DNA of 64,000 nucleotides from an uncultured Sphingomonas sp. (lineage in GTDB: Bacteria > Pseudomonadota > Alphaproteobacteria > Sphingomonadales > Sphingomonadaceae): positions 62,001-126,000 of the forward strand of contig NZ_CAJYTI010000027.1 of the NCBI RefSeq assembly GCF_913777625.1, read 5' to 3'. The notes beneath the pieces are model-generated. The model was not told the origin of the DNA, ran no database searches, and saw only the letters and a list, made by a program, of their open reading frames with translations. Made by a program: the position numbers and the translations under genes. This document shows positions 1-8,018 of this stretch, piece by piece (position 1 is the first letter of the stretch; each line of letters starts with the position of its first letter).

Positions 1-2520
1 GCCGTTCAGCTTGCCGCCCGGCGTGTTCACCAGCTGGCCGACGGTGAAGATCTCGGTCGGCGCGGTGGCGCTGTTGTCGAGCAACGCCACCGGCAGGCCC
101 AGCTGGTTGAACGGGATCTGGCTCGTCACCCGCTGCACGAAGGTTTTGATGTTCTTGTGGAAATAGGCGACCGAGAGGAGCGATCCCGGCTGGAAATACC
201 ATTCCGCCGCCGCATCGAACGTGTCGGCGCGGATGGGATCGAGATAGGGGTTGTTGATGTTGCCGGTGCGCGTGGTGGCGGTGATGCCGCTGGTCGGCGC
301 GAGCTGGCCCAGGTCCGGTCGTGCCATCACCTTCGCCGCGGCGAAGCGCAGCAGCAGGTTACGCGCCGGTTCGATGACCAGGTTACCCGAGGGCAGCCAG
401 TCGTCATAGCCGCGCACCACCTGGGCATATTGTCCGCGCAGGTTGGTCGGCGTCTGGCCGGTCGCCGCGACGCTGATATAGCCGGCGGCGAGCATGTCGG
501 TCTTCACATAGCGCACGCCGACATCGCCGCGGACCTTGAACGGTAGCGCGAGCCCGGTGTCGAAGGTCGCCATCGCGTAGGCACTCTTCACCGATTCCCG
601 GATGCGCGAGGCGGTCGCACCGCACTCGGTCTTGCAGAACTGGATCGCGTCATAGTTGAACACCTGCGACCATTTGTCGGCATCGATCGCCGCCCAGCTC
701 TTGGGCGCGCCGCTGCCGAACAACTGGTCCAGTCCGCTGATCTGGGTGGTGATGCTGGCGAGGCTGGTGCCCGCCGGCAGCGCCTGGACGATCGTCTGCG
801 ACGTATAGGGCAGCGAGGTATAGGCGTTGAAGTCGGCGTTGCGATACTGGCCGCCGAACCGCAGCTTGATCGCCTCGCTCAGGCTGTAGTCGACGTTCAG
901 CTCGCCGGTGAAATTGTCGGTCTGGTTCTTCGACGGCTTGCCCTGGAAGCTGAAGCCGCCGAGCACCGTGCCGTCCGACCGGCCGGGGGCATAGTTGAAG
1001 TTTGCCGGGTTCGACACGTCGAAGCCGAAGCCGATCAGCGGCGTGCTGCGACCATTGCGGAAGTCGATCGAGAAATTGGGCGTGTCGATCGCGTCCATGA
1101 AGGTCTGGAAGCGCTTCGGATTCCACCAGACCGACTGGTTCTTGCCGACCAGCATCTCGACCTGCAGCTTGTCGTTGAAGCGGTGCTTGAGGTGGGTGTT
1201 GACCTGGAGGAAGTCCGAAATCCAGTGGTCGACCAGGCCTTCGGAACGCACGTCGACGCCGTCGAACAGGCCGTAGAGCAGCGAGCCGTTCGAGCTGAAC
1301 TGCGCATCGCGCACCGAGACCATCGGCTGGCCGTTGTTGGTGATCGAGCGGCCGAACGAGATGCCGGCGATATAGTTGTCGCGGCGCGTCACGTCGAAGC
1401 GCGAATAGATCGCGTCGACGCCGATATCGGTGTCATCGTCGGGCTTGAACTGGAGGGAGAGTGTGCCGCCGAGGCGCTCGGTATTCTGCTCCGAATTCAC
1501 ATAGCGCGGCAGGCGCGGCAGGAAGGCGCCGCTGCCCGGCACGTTGGGCAGATCGGCACGGCGCAGATTGGCGATGGTGTTGTAGGCGGCCGTGGTGCTG
1601 GTGCGCGGATTGCCGGTGCTGCACAGCGTGTTCGACGAGCCCTTGCTTGCGACATTGGGGCTGACGGGGGCGTAGCCGATCGGCGTGCAGAAGGGCTGGA
1701 TCGGGGCGGGGCCGGTGCCGTCCGGATCATAGCCATTGGTGTTGGCCGACAGGATGTCGACGGCCGAATAGCCGACCTCGCGGATATGGCGCTTCTGATA
1801 GGCGAAGCTGGCGAGCACGCCGAAGCGGCCATCGGCAAACTTCTTGGCGACCAGCAGCGAGCCGCGCGGGTCGGTCTTCTTGCTGACCTCGTTGTACACG
1901 CCGCGCAGCGTGGCGGTGAGGGTGAAGTCCTTCTTGAGGTCGAGCGGCTTGGGGGCGCTCAGGTCCACCGTTGCGCCGAGCGAGCCTTCCTCGACATCGG
2001 CGGAGGTGGTCTTGCGCACCGCCAGCGCCGAGAAGATCTCGGTCGGGAAGACGTTGAAGTCGAAGCTGCGGCCGGAGTTGCCAGCCCCGTAGATATCGGA
2101 CGAGCCGGTCTGCGAACTGCCCTCCATCCCGTTGATGCGCACGCGGGTGAAAGCGGCGCCCAGGCCGCGGACCGAGATGTTGCGGCCCTCGCCGCCATCG
2201 CCGCGCGACAGCGCCACGCCGGGCACGCGCTGCATCGATTCGGCGAGGTTGCTGTCCGGGAACTTGCCGATGTCCTCGGCAACGATCGAATCGACGGCGG
2301 CGGTTTCGTTGCGCTTCAGGCTCAGTGCGCTGTCCAGCGAGGCGCGGAAGCCGCGGACGACGATCTCGGCCTCTTCGGGCGGCGGCGTGGTCTGGTCTTG
2401 CGCGGGGGTGCCGGCGGTCTGCGCCAGGGCCGGTGCGGCGGCTGCGATGGCGATGGCAAGTGCGAACCCCGAGGCGCCACCCCGAACCGCGACGGCGTGC
2501 AATGCGGAACGATGCGACAT
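1..2520 (-). CDS. TonB-dependent receptor, 5' portion (C-terminus beyond window)
   Basis: Outer-membrane TonB-dependent receptor that would import a large substrate, probably an oligosaccharide given the neighbours. About 840 residues are visible and the frame stays open to base 1, so the last barrel strands are outside the window. A signal peptide (about residues 1-34, ending APALAQ) is followed by a TonB-box-like stretch (EAEIVVRGF) and a plug domain with the pattern IVAEDIGKFPDSNLAESMQR and VPGVALSRG, typical of the Caulobacter/Xanthomonas-type receptors. The ATG at 2520 is preceded by a purine-rich GGGAGAGGAAAG ribosome site. It lies 212 bases downstream of the DUF5695 gene on the same strand, with a hairpin between them, so it probably has its own promoter. 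Substrate unknown. Confidence 0.9.
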   Translation of the reverse strand, partial: MSHRSALHAVAVRGGASGFALAIAIAAAAPALAQTAGTPAQDQTTPPPEEAEIVVRGFRASLDSALSLKRNETAAVDSIVAEDIGKFPDSNLAESMQRVPGVALSRGDGGEGRNISVRGLGAAFTRVRINGMEGSSQTGSSDIYGAGNSGRSFDFNVFPTEIFSALAVRKTTSADVEEGSLGATVDLSAPKPLDLKKDFTLTATLRGVYNEVSKKTDPRGSLLVAKKFADGRFGVLASFAYQKRHIREVGYSAVDILSANTNGYDPDGTGPAPIQPFCTPIGYAPVSPNVASKGSSNTLCSTGNPRTSTTAAYNTIANLRRADLPNVPGSGAFLPRLPRYVNSEQNTERLGGTLSLQFKPDDDTDIGVDAIYSRFDVTRRDNYIAGISFGRSITNNGQPMVSVRDAQFSSNGSLLYGLFDGVDVRSEGLVDHWISDFLQVNTHLKHRFNDKLQVEMLVGKNQSVWWNPKRFQTFMDAIDTPNFSIDFRNGRSTPLIGFGFDVSNPANFNYAPGRSDGTVLGGFSFQGKPSKNQTDNFTGELNVDYSLSEAIKLRFGGQYRNADFNAYTSLPYTSQTIVQALPAGTSLASITTQISGLDQLFGSGAPKSWAAIDADKWSQVFNYDAIQFCKTECGATASRIRESVKSAYAMATFDTGLALPFKVRGDVGVRYVKTDMLAAGYISVAATGQTPTNLRGQYAQVVRGYDDWLPSGNLVIEPARNLLLRFAAAKVMARPDLGQLAPTSGITATTRTGNINNPYLDPIRADTFDAAAEWYFQPGSLLSVAYFHKNIKTFVQRVTSQIPFNQLGLPVALLDNSATAPTEIFTVGQLVNTPGGKLNG

Positions 2521-2701
2521 CTTTCCTCTCCCTTTTCTCTGGTGCCGCGGGCGATCGGCCCGTCGGTTGCCACGGTCTTACGCCGCGATTTCCCAATATG
2601 TATTACGTAGTTCCACCATTTAGCCAAGTGGATTTTTTGCGCAGCACGAAAGTCCGCCGGCGCAACGCGACGGACGGCATGGCCAGGTGGCGCGGGAAAG
2701 G

Positions 2702-2726
2702 GGGCGAGCCGTGCGTCGGCTCGCCC
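2702..2726 (-). terminator. Hairpin downstream of DUF5695 gene
   Basis: A perfect 10-bp stem (GGGCGAGCCG / CGGCTCGCCC) with a 5-base loop starts 7 bases past the stop codon at 2733. The leftward transcript continues into CCCTTTCCC rather than a clean T-run, so it may be a weak intrinsic terminator or a 3'-end stabiliser. The rest of the 2521-2732 gap holds the upstream region of the TonB receptor and no visible gene. Confidence 0.55.
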
Positions 2727-2732
2727 GTCGGA

Positions 2733-5489
2733 TCAGGGGCGGGCGGGAAGCAGCCGGACGGTACTGCTCTCCGCCTTGAGCGGGACGGCGGTGGCGCCGC
2801 GCTCAAGGGTGCCGCCGTCGACGCGGTAGCCGCGCCCGGCGGTGGTCTTTTCCAGGCGGATGCGGGCGACGGGCGTCATCGCGCTGCGCGGGTCGAGCGT
2901 CAGCGCCACCACGCCGGTCGCGGGCACGTAGCGCGCGCTGGCGATCTTGCCGGCGTCCAGCGTGATCCACAGCCCGGCCGGTGCTACGAACAGCCGGCTG
3001 CGTGCGCCGTCCCTGGGCGCAATCGTCACCGCATCCGCCGCGACGCGGACATTGCCGCCATAGCCGAGCCAGCCGAAGGTCGGATCCTGCACCAGATAGG
3101 TGGCGGCGCCGTACGCATGGGCGAAATAGCCCGAGCCATAGTCGCCGGTATAGGGATCCCATTCCATCCGGTCCGGCCAGCTGTGGAACGCCGCCGATCC
3201 GAAGCCGTCGCGATCGATGTTGGTGATGCCGCCCATCCACCCGCCATAGGCGACGCGCAGCAGGTGCAGGTCGGCGGGGTTCGCGCGGAACGCCTCGAAC
3301 AGCGGCAGCGCGTTGTTGGTCGAGCCGTAATGGTGGATCTGTCGCTCGATGCGCGGATATTTGCCGCCATAGAGGAAGTCCCAATAGCGGCGGGCGTTGC
3401 CGTTATAGCCCCAGTGCGGGATCAGCGGATCATAGCCGAGGATCACCTCCACCGTCTCCGCCGCCTGTTTGGGATGGCCGAGATAGCGCATCCAGGCATA
3501 GACCTCCGGCTGGCCGGTGGAGTCCCACGCCATCTCGCTGCCGAATGGGTAGGCGAGGCTCGCCCAGTGGTCGGCGCGGGACTTCATCAACGCCTCGATC
3601 TGGGCGGCGCCGTCGGCGATGCCTTCGCGCTTGAGGTCGTCGAGGATGTCGACGAACACCTCGCCCTCCATCTGGCCGAACTGGGTGTAATAGGGCGCAT
3701 CGCGCATCATCGCGACGATCGTCAGCCGGGCATGGTCGAGATACCAGCGCCAGTCGTGATGGGTGACGAGCCCTGGATGGTTGCGCGCCAGCCGGTAGAG
3801 CGTCCAGTACCCGAGCGCGACATGCGGATAGTTGAACGAGCGGCCGAGGTCGCCGGCATCCTTCTTCGACCAGCTCGTCCACGTCTTCCAGTTGAACTCG
3901 GGATCGTAATAGCCCGGCAGCGCTTCCGGGTCATAGTAGAAAAGGCTCTTCTTCACCGCGCCGATATGCGCGCCCTCGGCGACCTGCAGCTTGCCGAAGA
4001 TCGTCCTGTCGACCAGCGTCTCCAGTCGTTCGATCTCGGCCGGATCGGGATTGTCGAGCTGCTTCATGATCGCCGCGATCCAGCCGCCGGCGCCGCCCTC
4101 GTCGCTCATGCCGGCGATCCAGACGCGCGGCTCCTGGGTGAGGACCTTGCCCGCCTCGCGATCGTAGCTGAGGATCGCGGGGGACCGGCCGAACGGGTCC
4201 TTCGGATCGTCGAACCACTGCTTCGTCGTGGTAAACCGGCCGAGATCGGCCATGGTCTGTTCGAGCGGCTTGGTGACGAAATACTGCACCGTCTGCGCCG
4301 TGCCGTCGGCATAGGTGATGGTGAGGCGCGCCCGGCCCCAGCCGGTGCCCCGCACCGCATAGCGCCGCCAGCCGTTCACGAGCCCCGCCGCCGTTACCGT
4401 CATCGCGCCGGCGGGGGCAACGTCCAGCCGGGCGACGGGCTGGGGATATTTCACGAAGAGGGCGGCCTCGAGGTCGGTCGGCACGACATAGCCGGGTACG
4501 CCGAGTGCCACCGGGCGCCCCTGCGCGACGAGGGTGGACTGGATGCCGCGGATCGAGGGCGCCTGCACCAGCCGCACGCCGATCGTGCGCGCTTCGCCCG
4601 GCGCGAGGGTGAAGCTGGTCGCCGGGTTCCACTGCTCGCCCGCCTTGTGCCATTCCTGTTCGACAAACCCCCTGGACGCGACCGTCCAGTCGTAAAAGCC
4701 CTCCGACACCTGGCTGCGCCGGCTCTTGTCGGTGAAGATGGCGAGGGGCTCGCCGGGGTTCTTGAGCGGCGCGTAAATTTCCAGCGGCGTCTTGCCGTCC
4801 GGCAGCACCAGCAGCGCAGGACCCTTGCCGTTCAGCCGCGTGACCTGGAGATAGCCGGCGTCGCGGCCGATATAGGGATCGACGAAGCTCGCTTGCGCGT
4901 GCGCCGTCTCGAGCGTGCGGTCCTGGATGATGTTGTCGAACACCATCGGCAGACCTAGCCCGCCCACCTCGACCGGCGTGGCCGAGCGGTTGACCAGCCG
5001 GAAACGCAGCACCGGCACCCCCGCCACGTCGGCCCAGCGGCGCTCGATGCGAAGCGGGATGCCCTCGCCCATGCTGGCGGTGATGTCGGCGGCGGCGAAC
5101 ACGCCCGGCGCCAGCGGCAGCGCGACGATCGGCCTGCGCGCGCGGGCCGAGGCGAAGTCCCGCCAGATGCCGCCGGGCGTGCGCAGGCGGAGGTTGATGT
5201 CGCCGATGTGGTTATAGCCGTCCCCCTGCCGCTCGGCCTCGCGGTTGCCGGGCACGAAATCGAAACCGGGCTCGGCGGCGGGGGACAGGCGGGCGAGGGT
5301 CCCGGTGTCACTGCGCAGCGCGAGCAGGAAGGCCCCTACCTTGACCGGCGTGGTGCGGATCGGCGGGTAGACCGGCGTGGCGGCCTGCTTGTCCTGCGCG
5401 AACAGCGGCGCGGCGAAGGGCAGGCTGCTCACCCCGGCGAGGGCGGCGGCGGCGAGGATCAGGCGGGGAGTTCGCATCGGGAAACTCAT
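2733..5489 (-). CDS. DUF5695-type secreted protein, probable glycoside-active enzyme
   Basis: A 918-residue exported protein that I match to the DUF5695 family by its overall pattern; catalytic activity is not established. The N-terminus (MRTPRLILAAAALAG, cleavage near LFAQ) is a signal peptide. The first ~400 residues look beta-rich. The second half has many aromatic segments (about residues 520-760, such as YYDPEFNWKTWTSW and GYNGNARRYWDFLYGG) typical of an (alpha/alpha)-barrel. The chosen ATG at 5489 overlaps the stop of the upstream S9 peptidase as ATGA, implying translational coupling; an in-frame ATG at 5477 is an alternative. Linkage with GH127 and a TonB receptor suggests a role in plant or microbial polysaccharide breakdown (inference). 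Confidence 0.75.
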   Translation of the reverse strand: MSFPMRTPRLILAAAALAGVSSLPFAAPLFAQDKQAATPVYPPIRTTPVKVGAFLLALRSDTGTLARLSPAAEPGFDFVPGNREAERQGDGYNHIGDINLRLRTPGGIWRDFASARARRPIVALPLAPGVFAAADITASMGEGIPLRIERRWADVAGVPVLRFRLVNRSATPVEVGGLGLPMVFDNIIQDRTLETAHAQASFVDPYIGRDAGYLQVTRLNGKGPALLVLPDGKTPLEIYAPLKNPGEPLAIFTDKSRRSQVSEGFYDWTVASRGFVEQEWHKAGEQWNPATSFTLAPGEARTIGVRLVQAPSIRGIQSTLVAQGRPVALGVPGYVVPTDLEAALFVKYPQPVARLDVAPAGAMTVTAAGLVNGWRRYAVRGTGWGRARLTITYADGTAQTVQYFVTKPLEQTMADLGRFTTTKQWFDDPKDPFGRSPAILSYDREAGKVLTQEPRVWIAGMSDEGGAGGWIAAIMKQLDNPDPAEIERLETLVDRTIFGKLQVAEGAHIGAVKKSLFYYDPEALPGYYDPEFNWKTWTSWSKKDAGDLGRSFNYPHVALGYWTLYRLARNHPGLVTHHDWRWYLDHARLTIVAMMRDAPYYTQFGQMEGEVFVDILDDLKREGIADGAAQIEALMKSRADHWASLAYPFGSEMAWDSTGQPEVYAWMRYLGHPKQAAETVEVILGYDPLIPHWGYNGNARRYWDFLYGGKYPRIERQIHHYGSTNNALPLFEAFRANPADLHLLRVAYGGWMGGITNIDRDGFGSAAFHSWPDRMEWDPYTGDYGSGYFAHAYGAATYLVQDPTFGWLGYGGNVRVAADAVTIAPRDGARSRLFVAPAGLWITLDAGKIASARYVPATGVVALTLDPRSAMTPVARIRLEKTTAGRGYRVDGGTLERGATAVPLKAESSTVRLLPARP

Positions 5490-7867
5490 TTCTCGGGGTG
5501 CAGCAGCGGCAGTTCGTCGTGCCACGCCGGCGTGTCGAAACGGATGTCGGCGGGCGGCGCTTCGCCGAGCAGGTGCTGCACGAAATAGTCGCGGAACTTG
5601 CGCCAGAAGAAAGGCTGGTAGACCGCATGGGTGGTGTTGGGCAGCACCACCATGTCGACATCGCGGCCTGCCCAGATCAGCGCGGTGGCGAGCTGGAAGC
5701 TCTCGGTGATCGGCACATTGTCGTCGATGTCGCCGTGGATCAGCAGCAGCTTGGCGCCGAGATTGGGCGCCGCGACCATGTTCGAGTTGCGCGCCCAGTC
5801 ATTGGGGCTCGCCGCGCCCATCGTCACTTCGGGCCACCACGCCTTGTCGAGCCGCAGGTCGTGGTTGCCCGAGGAGGCGACGCCGACCTTGAAGAAGCCC
5901 GGCCGGCGGATCACGAAGCGCGCGGCATCATAGCCACCCGCCGACCCGCCGAACACGCCGACGCGCGACAGATCGAATTGCGGGTAGCGCGTCGCCATCT
6001 GGCGGATCAGCGCGATATGGTCGTCGAGCCCCACTTCGCCGAGATTCTGATAGGCGTGCATGCGGAAGGCACGCCCCCGCCGCGAGGTGCCGCGCCCGTC
6101 GATCATGACCACGATCGCGCCGAGCTGGGCGACGCTCGAGCCGGGCGCGAACACCGCGGAGGTCCAGTTCGTCGGCACCTGGGTGGTGGTGGGGCCGGTG
6201 TAGACATTGTCGATCACCGGATAGCTGCGGGCGGGATCGAACCCGACCGGGCGATAGATCATGCCCCAGATCGGCGTGGTGCCGTCCGCCGCCACACCCT
6301 GGAACGGCTCGGGCATACGATACCCGCTGGCGAGCAGTGCGGCGGGATCGGCCCGGCCCAGCTCGGCCAGGATGCGACCGTCTATCGCGCTGCGCACCAC
6401 GGTGCGGGTCGGCTCGCTCGGTGTCGACATCGCGTCGACGAAGGTCTTGCCGTCGGGCGCTACCTGCACCTCGTGGTGCATCGGCTCGGGGGTCAGCAGC
6501 ACCGGCTGCTCGCCGCGCGTGCTCACCCGGTAGAGCGCGGCGTAATAGGGATTGCGGTCCTTCTCGCGGCCGACGCCGGTCACCAGGATGGCGCCGGATG
6601 TCGCATCGACATGATGGATACCGATCACTTCCCAGTTCCCGCGGGTGAGCGGAATGCCGCCCTCGGGCGCGTCGGGACGGACGAGATAGAGCTGCGCCCA
6701 ACCGGTGCGTTCGGAGACGAGCAGCTCGCCCCCCAGCTCGGGCGCCGGCTGCAGGAAGCTGGAGACGACCGAAACGTTGGGCGCCAGCGCCTCGCGCGCC
6801 ACCACCGTCGCGGCGCCGGTTGCCGGATCGGCCTGGTAGACGGCGAGCTGCTTGTAGCCGCGCTCGGTCCACTGCGCGCGGACCTTGCCGTTCACCCAGC
6901 CCATGTCCGGGTCGTTCGGGTAGAGCAGCGACTCGCTCGGGATGTCGAGCGCCACCGGCCGCGCCTTGTGCTTGCGCAGCGCCTGCTCGACGTCGATCAC
7001 CAGCCGCGTCGCCTGGGGCAGCTTCTCGGCGCCCGCCAGCGGATAGATGTAGCGGAAGGTGCGCGGGTAGATCGTTCCCGGCGGCGTCGCCTGGACGATG
7101 CCCAGCCGGATCGCGTCGCGCGTATCGAGCCGCCAGGTGACGATCCGCTTGCTGTCGGGCGACCAGCGGACCGAGACCGGCATCGTCGGGTCTTCGGTGC
7201 CCTGGGCGAGGATGTCGGCGAGCTGTGGAATGCCGCGGCCATAGGGCTGGTCGCGGGTGCCGTCCTCGGTCAGTGCGACCTCGTGCCCCGTCGCCACCTC
7301 GACAGCGAAGAGGTTGAAGTCCCGCGCGACGATGCGGAAGCGGCCGTCGGGCGACAGCGCTTCCTCGCCGTCCGGGGCGCCCTTGGCGGCGGGTGCGAGC
7401 GTGCCGTCCGCCGCCAGGGCCCAGCGTTTGCCGAACGCGCTGAACTGGAGCGTGCCGCCTTCGATCTTGGGATCCTCGATCGGCAGCGCCGCGGGCTTGA
7501 ACGCGCCATTCTGCAGCTTGGCGAGGGCATCGGCGATCGTCACTTCCGGCGCGATCGTCCGCGACTGGCCCGTCGCCAGATCATAATAGGCGACCATCCG
7601 TTCGCCCTCTCGGCCGTGGCGATAGACGATGCCGGCGCTGTCGGTGGTGAAGACGGTACGCAGGCTGCGATCGACCACCAACTTGGCAAGCCCGTCGCCG
7701 AGATAGCGATCCGCCTGTGCATAGCGTGCTTCGATGCTGGGGACGGCAGGCGCCGGGGCGGTCTGCGCGAAAGCCAAGGACGTGGGGATCAGCGATATCA
7801 CCGCCACCTGGGCGAGCAGGCGCGTCAGACCACCACTGGTACTACCCCGCCGATCCGATACAGTCAT
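5486..7867 (-). CDS. S9 family serine peptidase (prolyl oligopeptidase / DPP-IV type)
   Basis: A 793-residue exported serine peptidase. A signal peptide (through about residue 35, LAFAQ) is followed by a beta-propeller-like N-terminal domain resembling the DPP-IV N-terminal region (roughly 60-560) and an alpha/beta-hydrolase catalytic domain. The nucleophile is Ser642 in GVFGGSAGGYD, with a likely Asp in the DIDDNVP segment near 713 and His747 in NTTHAVYQ. Family members cleave dipeptides or short peptides, often after proline, in the periplasm. The start is the ATG at 7867, preceded by GGGGGA at suitable spacing. It diverges from the GH127 gene across a 151-base region holding two palindromes, and its stop overlaps the DUF5695 start. 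Confidence 0.9.
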   Translation of the reverse strand: MTVSDRRGSTSGGLTRLLAQVAVISLIPTSLAFAQTAPAPAVPSIEARYAQADRYLGDGLAKLVVDRSLRTVFTTDSAGIVYRHGREGERMVAYYDLATGQSRTIAPEVTIADALAKLQNGAFKPAALPIEDPKIEGGTLQFSAFGKRWALAADGTLAPAAKGAPDGEEALSPDGRFRIVARDFNLFAVEVATGHEVALTEDGTRDQPYGRGIPQLADILAQGTEDPTMPVSVRWSPDSKRIVTWRLDTRDAIRLGIVQATPPGTIYPRTFRYIYPLAGAEKLPQATRLVIDVEQALRKHKARPVALDIPSESLLYPNDPDMGWVNGKVRAQWTERGYKQLAVYQADPATGAATVVAREALAPNVSVVSSFLQPAPELGGELLVSERTGWAQLYLVRPDAPEGGIPLTRGNWEVIGIHHVDATSGAILVTGVGREKDRNPYYAALYRVSTRGEQPVLLTPEPMHHEVQVAPDGKTFVDAMSTPSEPTRTVVRSAIDGRILAELGRADPAALLASGYRMPEPFQGVAADGTTPIWGMIYRPVGFDPARSYPVIDNVYTGPTTTQVPTNWTSAVFAPGSSVAQLGAIVVMIDGRGTSRRGRAFRMHAYQNLGEVGLDDHIALIRQMATRYPQFDLSRVGVFGGSAGGYDAARFVIRRPGFFKVGVASSGNHDLRLDKAWWPEVTMGAASPNDWARNSNMVAAPNLGAKLLLIHGDIDDNVPITESFQLATALIWAGRDVDMVVLPNTTHAVYQPFFWRKFRDYFVQHLLGEAPPADIRFDTPAWHDELPLLHPEK

Positions 7868-7926
7868 CCGCACGTCCCCCGATTCTGAAGAATGTAGATC
7901 AGGACAACGGACAAGGGTCAAGGATA

Positions 7927-7939
7927 TTATACGGTATAA
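7927..7939. promoter_or_regulatory. Palindrome, candidate operator (S9 side of divergent promoter)
   Basis: TTATAC-G-GTATAA, a perfect 6-bp inverted repeat with a 1-base centre, lies 60 bases upstream of the S9 peptidase ATG. On the leftward strand it contains a TATAAT sequence (7931-7926), so it could overlap a -10 box. The TATAC/GTATA core resembles half-sites bound by GntR-type repressors, but no such regulator is encoded nearby. Confidence 0.45.
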
Positions 7940-7967
7940 GATACTGGTAGAGCCGCCGGTTGTCTGC

Positions 7968-8006
7968 TTGACCGGGCCACCCCGTGCCCGTAGATCGTAT
8001 ACGATC
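7968..8006 (+). promoter_or_regulatory. Candidate promoter with overlapping palindrome upstream of GH127
   Basis: TTGACC (7968-7973) and TAGATC (7991-7996) are 17 bases apart and fit a weak sigma-70-type promoter for the rightward GH127 operon. The perfect 14-base palindrome GATCGTATACGATC (7993-8006) overlaps the -10 box and ends 13 bases before the ATG. Its GTATAC centre recalls the palindrome at 7927, so one repressor could control both directions. Seen in sequence; the function is inferred. Confidence 0.45.
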
Positions 8007-8018
8007 GAATAGGGGGTC

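Noticed and set aside
2325..4958. Very long open frame on the + strand opposite the DUF5695 and TonB genes
   Set aside because: It is antisense to two well-supported genes, is arginine/alanine-rich without domain pattern, and is the usual artefact of high third-position GC.
5498..7888. Long + strand frame opposite the S9 peptidase
   Set aside because: The peptidase on the other strand has signal peptide, catalytic triad and family order; the + frame is a shadow with repetitive basic composition.
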